The translations under genes and the position numbers were made by a program. From Saposhnikovia divaricata (lineage: Eukaryota; Streptophyta; Magnoliopsida; Apiales; Apiaceae), in NCBI GenBank assembly GCA_036435485.1, contig CM071595.1, positions 100,556,580 to 100,620,579 on the forward strand: a stretch of 64,000 nt of DNA. The letters are read 5' to 3'. Of the stretch, positions 32,403-44,407 are shown in pieces. A model generated the notes under the pieces. That model had not been told where the DNA came from. It ran no database searches and saw only the letters and a list, made by a program, of their open reading frames with translations. Positions within the stretch are counted from its first letter, which is position 1; each line of letters opens with the position of its first letter.

Positions 32403-35400
32403 TGTAACACCCCCAGATCCGGGGTCCGGGATCCGGTGGTTACGGTTTCCAATTCTGTCCACAACAATTGAACTTTCCATAACATAAAATAAATTACGTC
32501 TCTATGACCCAACACAACAATATAAAACACACCTGTTATAGTCCCAGAGATGAAATCAGAGTAACATTCAAATTTTTTATTAATCACATTATGAGTTCTT
32601 ACAATCCAAAAGAATTTCAATATAAATACATACTCTTTGCCATCCATTTACATAAGTCATAATAGACCATATTCTTGGTACTGAAAGAATAAATATATCC
32701 TACCAATAGCTTCTTCTTCAGCTCTGGTAGTCTCATCGTCCTCGCCCGCGTCGAGTGCGCCTTGTGCGAGTCATCTAGTCTAGCTGTTGTTGTGATATAA
32801 TAATAAAGCAAGGGTGAGCAATAGCCCACCAACAATAATATATAACTGAACGATAATGTATAACAGTTCAAAAGTATCTTTCAAACCATATGCCATGCAT
32901 TTACGGAAATGATGCCAGTATAATATGAACGATGAAGTTACAAGGTAACTTAAAGTATTTGTTTGTAGAAATATCTGCTACATCAAAAGTAAGCATGATA
33001 TTCTCATTGTCACTAAAAAGAGGAACTTGCATGAAAAGATTGCAATTCCAGTTATGAACACTTTTCCAGCTCTGCCAACAGTAATCATGTTGCAGGAAAT
33101 AAATAAGTTTGGATGATGAACCAATGATGGAGTATTCACCGCGCCCGCTGTTCCAATCTTGATGATCAGTCGAGAACGTACAGCTCAATTTAGATTTACT
33201 ACCGGTAGAAGGAAGAACTGACGGCTTTACTTGTCTACCGCCTTACTAGCTCTCCCCGGCCAACGGTTGGGCCAAAGGGGATGGACCGGCACTACTCGGC
33301 CTCTTACACGACTCCTAGTTCAAATAGAATTCATGATTCTGAATGCAACGTTCGTCCCCCTTTCCCCAAGTATAATACTTGTTGATAAGACTCTACAAGG
33401 TAGTCGTATCTAGTTGGAAAGGAAAATTCATCAATAACTTCCAAGCTGTGGCTTGGTATCGAATATCAACTTGTTCCAACAATCTTACCCCTCGAAAGAT
33501 GAGAAGGTAAACAACGACTTAATAAGTCAACAGCACCCGAGTTGCGAGTGAAGAGAATACTCTATGACCGGGAAGTCGACAAGATAAATAACATTTTCCA
33601 AGTAAGGTTCCCTTATTATTAGAGAGGTAGACTCAAAGAAGAATGATGTCTGAGAACCTTTCTTGATATAAGATTAATAATAATATGACTCCGAGGTATT
33701 TTCTGTAATAATCGAAGAAGATAAACCTTATTGAGGTTATTCTAAGTATGAAATAAATATTCAGAGAATATTTATTGAATTAAAAATATTTAAAGAATAT
33801 TTAAGAATATTAAAGGATATCTTTAATCAGGGTATTTCTCAAAATAATCCCTGGTGAAACATCAGGAGAATATTTATTGAATAAATAAATATTTAAATGA
33901 ATATTCAAAATAATATTCATTAATTAATAGGGCCTGAAAGGAATACTTAAGATAATATTCATAATTAATTAGGAATTTAAATGAATATTCAAAAAGTAAT
34001 ATTTATTTAATGAATAATATTCTAAATGAATATCAAGTAATATTCATTTAGTAATCCAAGCCCTAAAGGAATATTCGAGATAATATTCGATAAATAAATC
34101 AGGCTTCAGATGAATATTTAAAATAATATTCATCAAGTAATTAATATCTTAAATGAATTTTCAAAAGTAATATTTATTTAATAAAATAATATTCTAAATG
34201 AATATCCAAATAATATTCATTTAGTAGTCTCATCTTTAGAAGAATATTCGAAATAATAATCGATAATCAATTCGACTCTGAATGAATATTGAGAAATATT
34301 ATTCGTCGAATGGTTACGTTCAAATAATTATTTGAAGTAAGGATCGTTAAATAAATAATCTCGAACGAATATTCAAATAATATTCGTCGCCCGAATAAGG
34401 GAAAATATTTACTTAAATATTTTCCTTCGAGGTAACCTTGATATATCAAGAAATATTGACTCCCGGTCTATAGTTGATGAATAAGATATATACACCCTTC
34501 TCTGAGGGTCTTACAATAATCGGCTTATAATTGATACGTTAGCTGTCTAATTTATAAGCCAATAAACAATTAGGGAACAAGCATAATGATATAACTTGAA
34601 AGTAGGCATGCATGCTATGGCATATGTACAACAGAAAACATATATATATATTCAATCACAACAACAGCCTAAAAGAAGGGAATTGAAACTTGCCTGGTAG
34701 TCGAGTACGGTAAGGGGTAGTGGTAGCGGGTCCCGGGTCAGCTTGGTGATCTATAAATAGCCAAGGCATTCGGGATTAATCACTTAACATCTTAAAAGTT
34801 AAGTTATACTTAAATCGAAACACGTTCTCGAGTTATCTCGTTATACCCTTTTAGTGGATTCCTTTTATCATCGATCCGACCCGACATTCGTTCGTTAATA
34901 CGACATGTCATTGTACTTACACTTGGGACATACTTAAGTCATACAAGTTCTAAAGTCGATCGTTACAAATCAATATTATGCTCCGAGTTTTATCGCCCGT
35001 TTTCTAAGTGTTTTACTAAAGTTATAATCAAGCGGGTTTTTAGGGGTTCGTTTGCGATTAACTTTGATTCGAACATTTTTATAAAATCGGAAAACGATCC
35101 GTTTCACATGAGGTTTTCTATCACACCTTCCTTTTTACCTCTAGTATTTAATTACCAAGATTCGCCACTGACTTACGTATTTTATCGGGGTTCAATTTCA
35201 GTTACGAACTTTCGTTTACGGATTCGAACTACTTTTAGTAAACCGACCGTAACTCCTAAACCGTAAGTCGAAACGCTTCGATTCTTTCGCCAAAGTGATC
35301 TATGTTTAAAAACCTATCAGTAGGGTTCATTGCTTTGTCAAGAACAGAGAGTTATGACCACTGACCATATCGATTTCTTAATGTTAATGAAAATCGGGCA

Positions 35401-37169
35401 TTACGACGGCTATGAATCGAGCATTCTAAAAATCATATCGCATCAACCAAGCCACACCGGGCATCTAAACAATTTATACACTTAATAAGCATCTCTAAGA
35501 GTCCAGAAGCTACTGATCTTGGTATTGAAAATCATCATGCTTCTTGATTCACTAAACCACTTAACTAATCATGCTTATAACATCATTAAGAACATATTAC
35601 TCTAAAAATCATCAAGAACAAGCATGATATCAAAGTAAGGCCTAGGGTTTCAAGAGATTTATACCTTCCTTGGAGTGTGTAAAGACCTTGCTAAGCCTTG
35701 CATAGTCCTTGTATACCCATAACCAAGCTTAGTTCATCCTAGAAATCAAGAAAATCAAAAGTTGTTCTTGAAAATCACTATTCACCCTAGACTTTGATGA
35801 TTTCTTTGAAAATGGAAACAATGGATTTTGAGGCTAAGATTTTGAGGAGATTACTTTCTTGAAATATAGGACTCACCTTCAAAATTACAAGATCAAACAA
35901 GGAGTGGAAGCTTGATTTCTCCTTTTGAATTAATGAAAAATTCGAATGGTGCTTGCTTGGGGAGAGTTTGGTGTTTCTTTGCTTTCTTCTCTCAATAATG
36001 CATAAAGTGAGATGAGATGGAATAATATCTTATCTTGTATTGCTTTATTAAAGTGAAAATGAAGTGGATGGTGAGATTGGAAGACATATGTTGCACTTGG
36101 ATGCAATCTTGCTAACTAGTAGTTAGTTTGGCTAAGCACTAGTTCCATTACTAAGTGTGCTAGTTTGCATGAGTCATCACTTGGTTTAATAGATATTTTC
36201 CACCACTACATGCATGCACCTTGCTCTCTACTTGCTCTTTATCCAGTTATTGCTCAATTCATTGATCGTTCGGACGAATAACTAAGTAGTTTCACCTCTA
36301 GGGTTTACCGGGAAATTTCTCGATATTCATAATACCTTCCCCAATCCTTAATATAATCCTCATGATGACCATGTAGGATATTTAATCTCGATACGAACTT
36401 AATCCGTAATCCAGGATTCGTTCGCTTTATTGATTAATCTCGTTATAACGTTTTAGCGGTTTCTAGAAAGCTTGATTCACTGCCTCAGTGGTTTCCTACC
36501 TTCATTCTTAAATCAAATATAATAACATCCCAAAATATCAAATCCTCAAAGTTAATATCTCAATTCTTGGATTTATAATAATATTTAATCCACTGTCCGG
36601 TCAAATATTATACCGAAAAAGAATTTGGAATTTCTGAATTCCGATCGTCTCTGCATTCACTTATTTCCTCCGCGTATTACTAATATGACTTCGAAACATC
36701 CATATCACGACCCGTACATAGGGTGGCGTGAAAAGTTTTCCAACTTACAAAATCACTATTCATCCACCAAATTACTATGCACGTACAGGAAACACTATGC
36801 ACGTACGGGAAACACTATGCACGTATGGGAAACACTATGCACGTACGGGAAATACTATGCACGTACGGGAAATACTATGCACGTACGGGAAATACTATGC
36901 ACGTACTCATTTCCCTTCAAGGATCCATTAGCTCCTTCCTGGTTGGTAGATTATTCTTATCTAGGTACTCAACCATCGAATTACTCTATTCTGACAATAT
37001 ACCAATGCATCAGGATCATTGTCCAAAGCAATATCCATTCATTACAATTATTGTTCTTTGAAACCACCATTCATTAAAGCTGGTGACCTTGTTGTCGGAA
37101 TCATTGTTCCTCATTTTATCATTACTTAATAAAAAGTTTTAATTATATCCAAAATTTGGGGTTCTTACA
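32403..37169 (-). repeat. LARD 5' LTR
   Basis: 4,767 bp, the near-identical partner of 22071-26834. It carries the same AT-rich inverted-repeat block (about 33735-34450) and tandem array (36775-36907). A Met-tRNA PBS follows on the minus strand. Confidence 0.95.
36775..36907. repeat. 20-bp tandem array in LARD LTR (right)
   Basis: Same unit and copy number (six plus a partial) as at 26441-26573. The two arrays differ by a single base in the sixth unit (AAATA against AAACA), so the array has not changed length since insertion. Confidence 0.95.
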
Positions 37170-38589
37170 GCCATAGCATCTATTTCTTTAAGCAGAATAG
37201 AGTTCTTGAAATCTTCAAGTACTGGCTTCAGAATGTTGGCAGGATAGTGATTGAGTAGGTTCATTCTTATATTGATCTGATCTCCATTTCTTCTCCTATA
37301 CTTCACCATATAGGGGTTGAACTGAACTCTACACAATACTTTTACCCTTAGCTTTTCTGCTTCAACTTCCAGCCTATCTAGCTCCTTCTTCCTTTCTAGC
37401 CATTTCTCAAAACACTCCTTTCTTATCTTCTCAGCATAATCCCTCTTCATCTTCACAAAATCAATCAACTCCAACTTCCATACCCTTTCCACTTTGTCTT
37501 CAGAATCCAATAATGCAATAATTCTTTCTATCTCATATAACTTGCCCCAATTTTGACAACCTCCTTGTTTGAATTTCTTCTATCTTCCATCAGTGTATTT
37601 GATCTCAAGGCAGCCATTCATAATAGCAGCATAGTAGATTCTTTGAGCTCTTAGAAATTGCAGTTGGTCTTCATCAAAGTCTTCATCAAGTGGTTGGAGC
37701 TTTAATCCTTGAATGATTGTTAGGGCTCTTGATTTAGATGGCTTCACTCTTCTTGCAGCATGCTTCAATTTAACCTTTTTCACTCCAATGCTTGGCAGAA
37801 ACTTATGACCTTTGCTTGTAGACCACTGTAGTATACCATTAGCAGAGTGCTTCTGGAAACATACAGATGGTTTCTTGATTTGTATCTTCTTCTCTTCTTG
37901 AGGTGGCAAAACAGTTGCAGAAGCCATAGATGTAGATTTTGGTAGGTCACTACTAACTGTATTCACCCTAGACTTAGAGTCTTGTGTTATGGTGAGATTA
38001 CAGTTAGCAATGCCTAAGGCTTGCTGTTTTCCACTTTTTCTCTCATAGACTTTGCCTTGGTCATCATCACCTTTCTTGCCTTTGTTATCCTTCTTCTTCT
38101 TCTTGTCTTCATCACCGTTATCACTCCTGTGATGTCTTCTTCTCCCATCACTTTTGTCTTCATTTTCATCATCCTTATTTCTCCTGAATTTGGCTATTTC
38201 TGGAATCACACCTATTGCAATGAAGGTTCTGAGAATATGTAATGCCTCCACTTCTTCAGCAGTTCTTATCCCATTCTTCTGTTGCAGTTGATCAATGATA
38301 GCAATTATAAGTTTGTGGTTCTGTGGGGTGAGATCACTGGGAATAACCAGTTGTTTGACATCTTGAATTTTAGTACCAGACTAATAGAGGATGGTTCTTG
38401 GTTTGATGGATACTTCAGGAAGTCTAGCTTGTTTATCATTTTTCAATTCAGTATACAGACTCTTGTTGTTCTCCCCTTTCTGCTCAATTAGTTCCAAGAT
38501 AGCATCAATCTCAGTGAATTTTAGGACTTTCAAGGTGTCATAAGATAGATGCCATATTTTGCTATTGGTCACCACTGTGGATGTAATTG
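37170..38589 (-). pseudogene. Copia-A auxiliary ORF, C-terminal half
   Basis: Minus-strand frames separated by stops: 38575-38381 (IWHLSYDTLKVLKFTEIDAI, ending in a stop at about 38381), 38251-37580 (a helical segment, a Lys/Asp-rich tract near 38020-38170, then QLQFLRAQRIYYAAIMNGCL) and 37510-37175 (VWKLELIDFVKMKRDYAEKI, EKWLERKKELDRLEVEAEKL). A frame change separates the last two at about 37510-37580. The arrangement (charged linker, then long helical C-terminal domain ending near the PPT) parallels 19241-20350 in Copia-1, though the sequences are diverged. The LARD interrupts it at 37169/37170. Its function is unknown; it may be an accessory particle or RNA-binding protein. Confidence 0.7.
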
Positions 38590-40848
38590 ATTGGGAAAAG
38601 ATGAACCCTTATCTTATTTCAGTCCTAGTGATTCCACCCATGACCAAACTTTCATTGTCTCTAATTTGCTTAGTCAAAATAAAGAAGCCTTAAGTTGGTT
38701 TAGGGAGAACATTAGTGACACTTGTTCAATAAGGATGAATGATTCTTTGTTGCTTGAGAAAACTTTGCAAATGAAAATTTTCAAAAAATTCTTGATATTT
38801 TCTCAAAGTTGCACCCCAATTTTCCAACCGGCATCGGCTAATTCGGTTTTCTTCCTTTGCCTCCCCTCGTGAAATTCAGGTATGGGGGAGGAATTGTGTG
38901 CGTGTGTGAGTTGTTTTCTTTCGTAATTTTTAGAAGTTTTCAGTCCCCGTCATCCCTTATCAGGTATTTCCTCGTTCTCATTTACTCATTTCTCTTGCAT
39001 TTACATACATTGAGGACAATGCATGATTTAGGTATGGGGGAGGGTTTTTAGTGTAAATATAAAAATCAGAAAAAAAATAAAAAAAATGATAAAATCACAA
39101 AAAGAGTTGTAGAATTGTAAATAGTAGAGTTCTAATTTTATTCTAGTCTTGTTAATTGATTGCTAGTTGCTTGATGCACCCTTACATGCTATGATAATCT
39201 TGTGATCCTTTAGCTTTTGATTGAGAAGTGATTTGCTAAGTTCTTGTCCACACACTTACACTAGCAAGGTGAAACTAGTAGACTTATTTGATTTGTGCAA
39301 GAAATTAGAAGGTCATGATTAGGTGTAAGATGAGTTGGTTTTCATGCTTTGAGTACAAGTAGGTGCATTGAGGATACCTTTACTTGAGATTGATTACTCC
39401 CTCCGTCCCAAAATGTAAGACCCTTTGACTTTTTTACGCATTTCAATGTGCTCGGACCGGGTACTTGTGAATTATATTTTTTAATTTTTTTCGATTTGTA
39501 TAAAAATACTACATTTTTATACAAACAAAAAAAATTTAAAAAATATTATTTATAAGTACCCCGTCCAAGCACATTGAAATGCGTGCAAAAAGAAGAGTGT
39601 CATACAAAATGGGACGGAGGGAGTATGTTTTACTACACCAAGTGAGTTTTGAGCCTATATGCACACCTTTTGCATTTATATTCTTTTGCTTGAGTGTCCA
39701 CTTGTCATTTGCATTGCTAGCACTTGTTTGAGTTCTTTCTTGGAACACATGACATTGATTGATGATAAAATGATAAAGGCACTTAGGAATAACCTATATT
39801 TCCAAAGATATCCACACCATTTTTATGTGATCAATTAGTTAACCCTTTGAGCTTAATCATATTATTTCGGTGACACACCACATTACTCGCCTAAGACCTT
39901 TTTCTTGTTTAGCCTTACGTATAATTGATCCTAATTTGTCAAAGGCTAGTAGGAACTTGAGGGAGTAATAAGGTCTGTGAGATGGGTTTACTATTGTTCA
40001 TAACTTTTGAGGAAATATTTGTTGGTTACCTTGCTAAGTCGATTTTCAAGTTAAATATAAAGGAGGATTATTATTGCTTACATTTATCTTAGCTCTCATA
40101 AAGTAAATAAATAGAAAAAATAAATAAAAAAATTGAAAAAAAATACATATAAGAGCATACTTATGTTTTTTGTAATCCTCCTTCATTCGACTATTCGAGG
40201 CTTTTTGCTAAAAATAGAAAATAAATTGTGTGGGGAGGAAGTTTGGTGTTGTGCATGAATTCTATGGTGACTACTAGCTTTTGACACTTCACCTTGTTTT
40301 GGCCTTTCTTGACATACCTTGTCCCTAGCCACATTATAACCAAAATAAAGACCTTTTGATTGTCATTATTAATGTATGTTGTGATTTAAGTTGGAATGAT
40401 ACCAAGTGTCAAGCATGCATTTGATTTTGTTAGGATTGAGTGATACATTTACCCTTGTTCTTGAGTGATTATTCTTTTGTGGGTGAAAGGTGAGGTATTG
40501 CTTATTTGTTTTTTTTGCATAAGAGATCTCAAGTTTTGACTCTAAGGTGTGCTCTTGTAAACTTAGCATGGTTACCAATAATTTTTGCACATGACAGAAC
40601 TTGTAATCACTCGTGCATGCTTCTTTAAGTAGACTATGTGAATCCTTGCACTTTCCACACCAAGACTTTGCAACTTCATTTTGATTCTTAAGTTGATGTA
40701 TCATGAGAGGACATGTATGTGTGGTGTGCATTGCCATGTAATCTTTTATTCAAACTAGATGGATTTTGTGGGTACATTCACTATAGGCCCTCACGAGTTC
40801 TCACTCGTCCACTAGGGCTGCCTAGGGGTTTAAAGGGCTTGTTGCATA
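38590..40848 (+). mobile_element. Athila/Tat-like element, 3' internal non-coding part
   Basis: From about 38590 the sequence changes to the 3' region of a plus-strand Athila/Tat-type Gypsy element. Typical marks are ACATTGAGGACAATGCATG followed by GGTATGGGGGAGGG near 39008-39050, and an earlier GGTATGGGGGAGG near 38879. No gag or pol frame is present, so the 5' part is lost; the left edge is uncertain by some tens of bases. It continues at 49435-49547 after CACTA-2 and ends in a PPT (GGTATGGGGGCAT) before the LTR at 49548. A MITE sits at 39397-39623. Confidence 0.65.
39397..39623. mobile_element. Stowaway-like MITE
   Basis: Ends CTCCCTCCGTCCC and GGGACGGAGGGAG, with TA duplications at 39395-39396 and 39624-39625. 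227 bp, no coding capacity. Inner inverted repeats include GCATTTCAATGTGCT near 39439 and its complement near 39570. Confidence 0.92.
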
Positions 40849-42594
40849 CTCTACTACAAATTTGAGTTTAGGACATGGTACTACAATAACGTTTTAACTA
40901 TACGTTATGGAAGTAGATCACTTGCATAGCGTTTTTCTTAATAAATGTTATGGAAGTAACAATTGAAAAATTAGAAAAATCAAAATAAAAACGAAAAAAT
41001 GCTACAATAGCATTTTTTGTCCAAACGCTATGCAAGTGTGCACTTCTATGCCGTTTATTGAAACGCTATGGAAGGTAATGTATTTTAAGTAATTTTGAAT
41101 TAATTTATTTTGTAATTGTTGATACTTGGGCAACGGTTCAAGAAACGTTATTGTAGTAAGTGTATCCCAAGTAGTTTTAATATCATTTTTTATAATTAAA
41201 ACAATAATATACGTATCCAATCGAAGTAAAACCCGGCCCATTGCTTTTCTCTTTTCTCTGAAGAACACCCAAAAGTTTTAACGGCGATTTCTTCATCAGC
41301 GATTTCTTCATCAGCGACAACTTACAATTACAAGTTTTGCTCTTCGATTACAAAAGTATTACGAATTTGCTGTTTTTGTATTTGAGTTTTACAACCCAGA
41401 GAACAAACATATACCCACAAGAACCCTAGCTCCCCCTATCTCATTCAATCGACTATCTTCACCCCTCGTTTGCTGAATTATCTTATGAATTAGCTTCACC
41501 CCTTTCCCTAGTTTCTTTTCTTGCTTTTATTTCGACTATCTTCTCACTCGATTTGTTTTTTGGTCCACAGATTCGGAGTTTGAAGGCTCGGAGTTTGGAG
41601 TTTGGAGACTTGGAGCCGTGAGCTGCGAGTTTTGAGCTTGGGTTTGCGAGTTTTGAGCTTGGTACAACAGGTATGTAATGTTCTTATTGTAATGTTCATC
41701 TATGGGTATATGTTTGTTCTTATTGTAATGTTCATTTGTGGGTATATGTTTGTTCTTTGGGTTGTTTCAAATAATATCTTTAGAGATGTGTTTTACAAGG
41801 TAGGAATGCAAGACAAAAGCAGTACCAAGTTGAAATAGTTATGTAAAAGCTCAAATGTTCAGGCCATTTCAAATGTTCTGACTACTACAATTTAACAAAC
41901 CAAATCTGCTAGGCCTAAGTTAAGGACAGAGAACATACTTGGTGTATAAAATCTTGGAGTAAACGTCTTGCTAAATGACAATCGGTACCAAAATGCAGTT
42001 CTCTCCTAGTATATGGTTGAAAGCAACATGTAAGATTAATTCATTGTCACAAAAGAGAGCAATAGGAGTCAGAGATATGTATGTTAATTAATAATAAAGA
42101 GGACTAGCCAAGTGGTGGGAGTTGGGAAAGACACGATGGAGGAATAAGAAAAATATGATAGGCAATTAAGTGTCACATCAAAAGAAATGTAATAAGCTAC
42201 GATAATTTACATGCTCATCGGTTATTCACCTGTTCAGGTGAATTGTTCTCCTTCACCGAACATATGTTTGTTCATCTATGGGTATTGTCTTGCTACAAAA
42301 TAATTATAGATGTAATAAGTTGTAACTAAAACAATTCAATCAACAATAAAAATAAAATAAATTCTAACAGAATGAAAAAAGACTTCAAAAAGAAACAACT
42401 ACATTAACACTAATATCTACCTTTTACTCTTACTATTACTGTCTCCTTTCCGTTTTCAATTGCCTTTGTTTCTGCAGCTGCCCATGACCTCATTAAAGCA
42501 TGACTGTAAATGCTAATATTTTGCTGTCATTAATTCAGTTTCAGAGGAAAGAGAAGTTCCCATACGAGAAAGAACTTGAAGGGATTCTTTCTAG
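40849..42594 (+). promoter_or_regulatory. CACTA-2 left end: subterminal repeats and leader
   Basis: 40880-41150 holds the subterminal repeats. 41240-41670 looks like a transcript leader, with short tandems (GCGATTTCTTCATCA twice; GCGAGTTTTGAGCTTGG twice) ending in a donor-like CAG|GTATG at 41670. 41681-41752 is a 36-bp unit repeated twice. An acceptor-like TTTCAG at about 42543 precedes the transposase frame. A leader intron is inferred from these signals only. Confidence 0.5.
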
Positions 42595-43581
42595 TTGAAT
42601 TGTAGAATTAAAACACTAATATTTTTTGGTGCTACAATCGATCGTAATTGGGTGAAAGCCGATCGTATGTCAGAAGAATATAAGAAAGGTGTGACGGAGT
42701 TCTGTAAATATGTAGAAAAACATGTAAAAGATACTAGGTTCATCTTGTGTCCATGTCAAAAATGTCTGAATGTTATTGAAGTTGATGGGCTGGCCAAATT
42801 GATGGAACACTTGAGAATCCACGGTATTGATAAAACTTATACATGTTGGACATATCATGGTGAAAAGAAAGGAGAACGTAGTACAAGTAATTTAAATTCA
42901 AACTATTCATTTACAGATAAAAGGGATAGTAATTTTATGGACAACGATGGTAGTAATTTTGGTGATAAAAATGATATTCCAAACGTGCTCAATGAAGAGT
43001 TACACGATCATCCTGATATGAGCGAGAGGTTAAAGGATGATTGTGCTTTACCATTATGGCCTGGGTGCACCAAGTTTTCTAAATTATCAGCTGTGTTGAC
43101 TTTATATAACTTAAAAGTTGGGCATCAAGTTTCTGATGTGTTCTTCACAGAGATGCTCACAGCTGTTAGTGAACTCTTGCCAGAAGGCAATGTCCTCCCT
43201 CGTAGAACCTATGAGGCTAAACAAATGCTCAAATCCATTGGGTTAGTACATAATAGGATTCATGCTTGCCCTAATGATTGTATTTTATATCGAAAGGAGT
43301 ATGCAGAGTTGGATAAATGTCCAAAGTGTGATTTAGAACGTTACAAGAATGGCAATTCTTCGGACAAGGTCATGTGGTATTTTCCACTTATACCCAGACT
43401 TCGGCGATTGTATTCTAGTGTGGAAGATGCTAAAAATTTGACATGGCATCATGATGGGAGAGTTAAAGATGGGATGTTGAGACACCCTGCTGATTCACCT
43501 CAGTGGAAGACTTTTGAGTCGTTTTCTAATGATTATGTCTATTTAATTTTGTTACTTGGCATAAATCTTGTACTCGACTAA
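42595..43581 (+). pseudogene. TNP2-type CACTA transposase, N-terminal part
   Basis: 328 codons. The likely functional start is near DRNWVKADRMSEEYKKGVTE (42640-42700), the usual beginning of the transposase-associated domain; it continues CPCQKCLN and HLRIHGIDKTYTCWTYHGE. Next comes the TNP2-like N-terminal region: PLWPGCTKFSKLSAVLTLYN, HACPNDCILYRKEYAELDKC and VMWYFPLIPRLRRLYSS. It breaks off after HPADSPQWKTF, where full proteins (usually 700-1,100 residues) continue into the catalytic transposase core. The remaining 20 codons are unrelated. An internal deletion at about 43515-43600 removed the catalytic part, so the element cannot move by itself. Confidence 0.88.
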
Positions 43582-43607
43582 CAAAGAAAAACATAATAAT
43601 ATTGCAG

Positions 43608-44407
43608 GAAAAAAGTAAAAGGAATAAAGAGCAAGCCGAAAAAATGGAGGCACGGTACAGGAAGGCTTGTCTTGGCTACGCGCGAATTAGAGAGTTAATA
43701 GTGAGTTTAATTAAGTTAACTGAATAGAAAGAACATATTCTGTTAATTACAAGTAATTAACAATATAATATTCAAGTTAACAAGAAGTCAGGGATAGCTA
43801 ACATGTTTATTGCAACTGAACTTTGTATACAGATTCAAGATAAAGTTAAATAGGGTGCAGAAGACCCTGTAGTCAGTCGACTAGACGTGTGGGAGTACGC
43901 TAGGCGTAACAAGAATGATGTAGTCGATGATCCTGCTACATTGAAACTGCTTGAGGAAGTGGTAATAATTATTCTTTCAACTTTTTTTTTTCAATTACTT
44001 GCATTTTACCGCTATATATTCTATATCACTATTATATTTGCAATTGATTTATTTGTTATCAGGTTGTAATGTCAGATCGCTTGACAGAAGAAGAGCTAAC
44101 TAATATTGGAGCTGATGATTTGCTTAAGCGATTAATACCTACTGAGTATCCTGGACGAGTAAGAGGTGTTGGATGGGGTGTAACAAAGACATCATTGTAG
44201 GCAGTATCATCTACGAGCGAAATGTCAAAGTTGAAAAATGATATTTCTTATTTGAAAAATGAAATCATGGAATTAAAACGCAAGGGCTATTCTTCGGGGG
44301 TGCAATCCGGTGGATCAAGTCATATGGATAATTTCAACATGGATAATCTTGATAATTGGGACCATGATAATGATCATAATGTTGTTGCTGGTGAAGACCT
44401 ACCTTAG
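43608..44407 (+). pseudogene. Transposase_24-like CACTA ORF fragment
   Basis: Three exon-like pieces joined by GT-AG introns: 43608-43700 (EARYRKACLGYARIRELI), 43833-43961 (VSRLDVWEYARRNKNDVVDD) and 44063-44407 (LTEEELTNIGADDLLKRLIP, then a coiled coil MSKLKNDISYLKNEIMELKR). This matches the plant Ptta/En/Spm type of second CACTA protein, a DNA-binding partner of the transposase. In-frame TAG codons at about 43851 and 44198 interrupt it. It may be the 5' part of the gene continuing at 46074. Confidence 0.75.

Larger units (their letters stand above)
22071..37169 (-). mobile_element. LARD-like Gypsy derivative with 4.77-kb LTRs
   Basis: A complete insertion into the Copia-A auxiliary ORF with target duplication GCCAT (22066-22070 and 37170-37174). 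LTRs 22071-26834 and 32403-37169 differ by about 26 substitutions and a few 1-bp indels by eye (about 0.5%), so this is the youngest datable insertion here. Orientation is minus: the 5' LTR is on the right, the PBS at 32398-32387, and the PPT AAGGAGGGGAGAC at 26847-26835. The 5.57-kb interior has no long open frame, only a decayed pol homologous to the chromovirus at 61988-64000. It must have moved with proteins supplied in trans. Confidence 0.95.

Noticed and set aside
41602..41838. Possible small hydrophobic protein in CACTA-2
   Set aside because: The hydrophobic repeat comes from the 36-bp tandem duplication in a probable leader intron. No homology is recognised.
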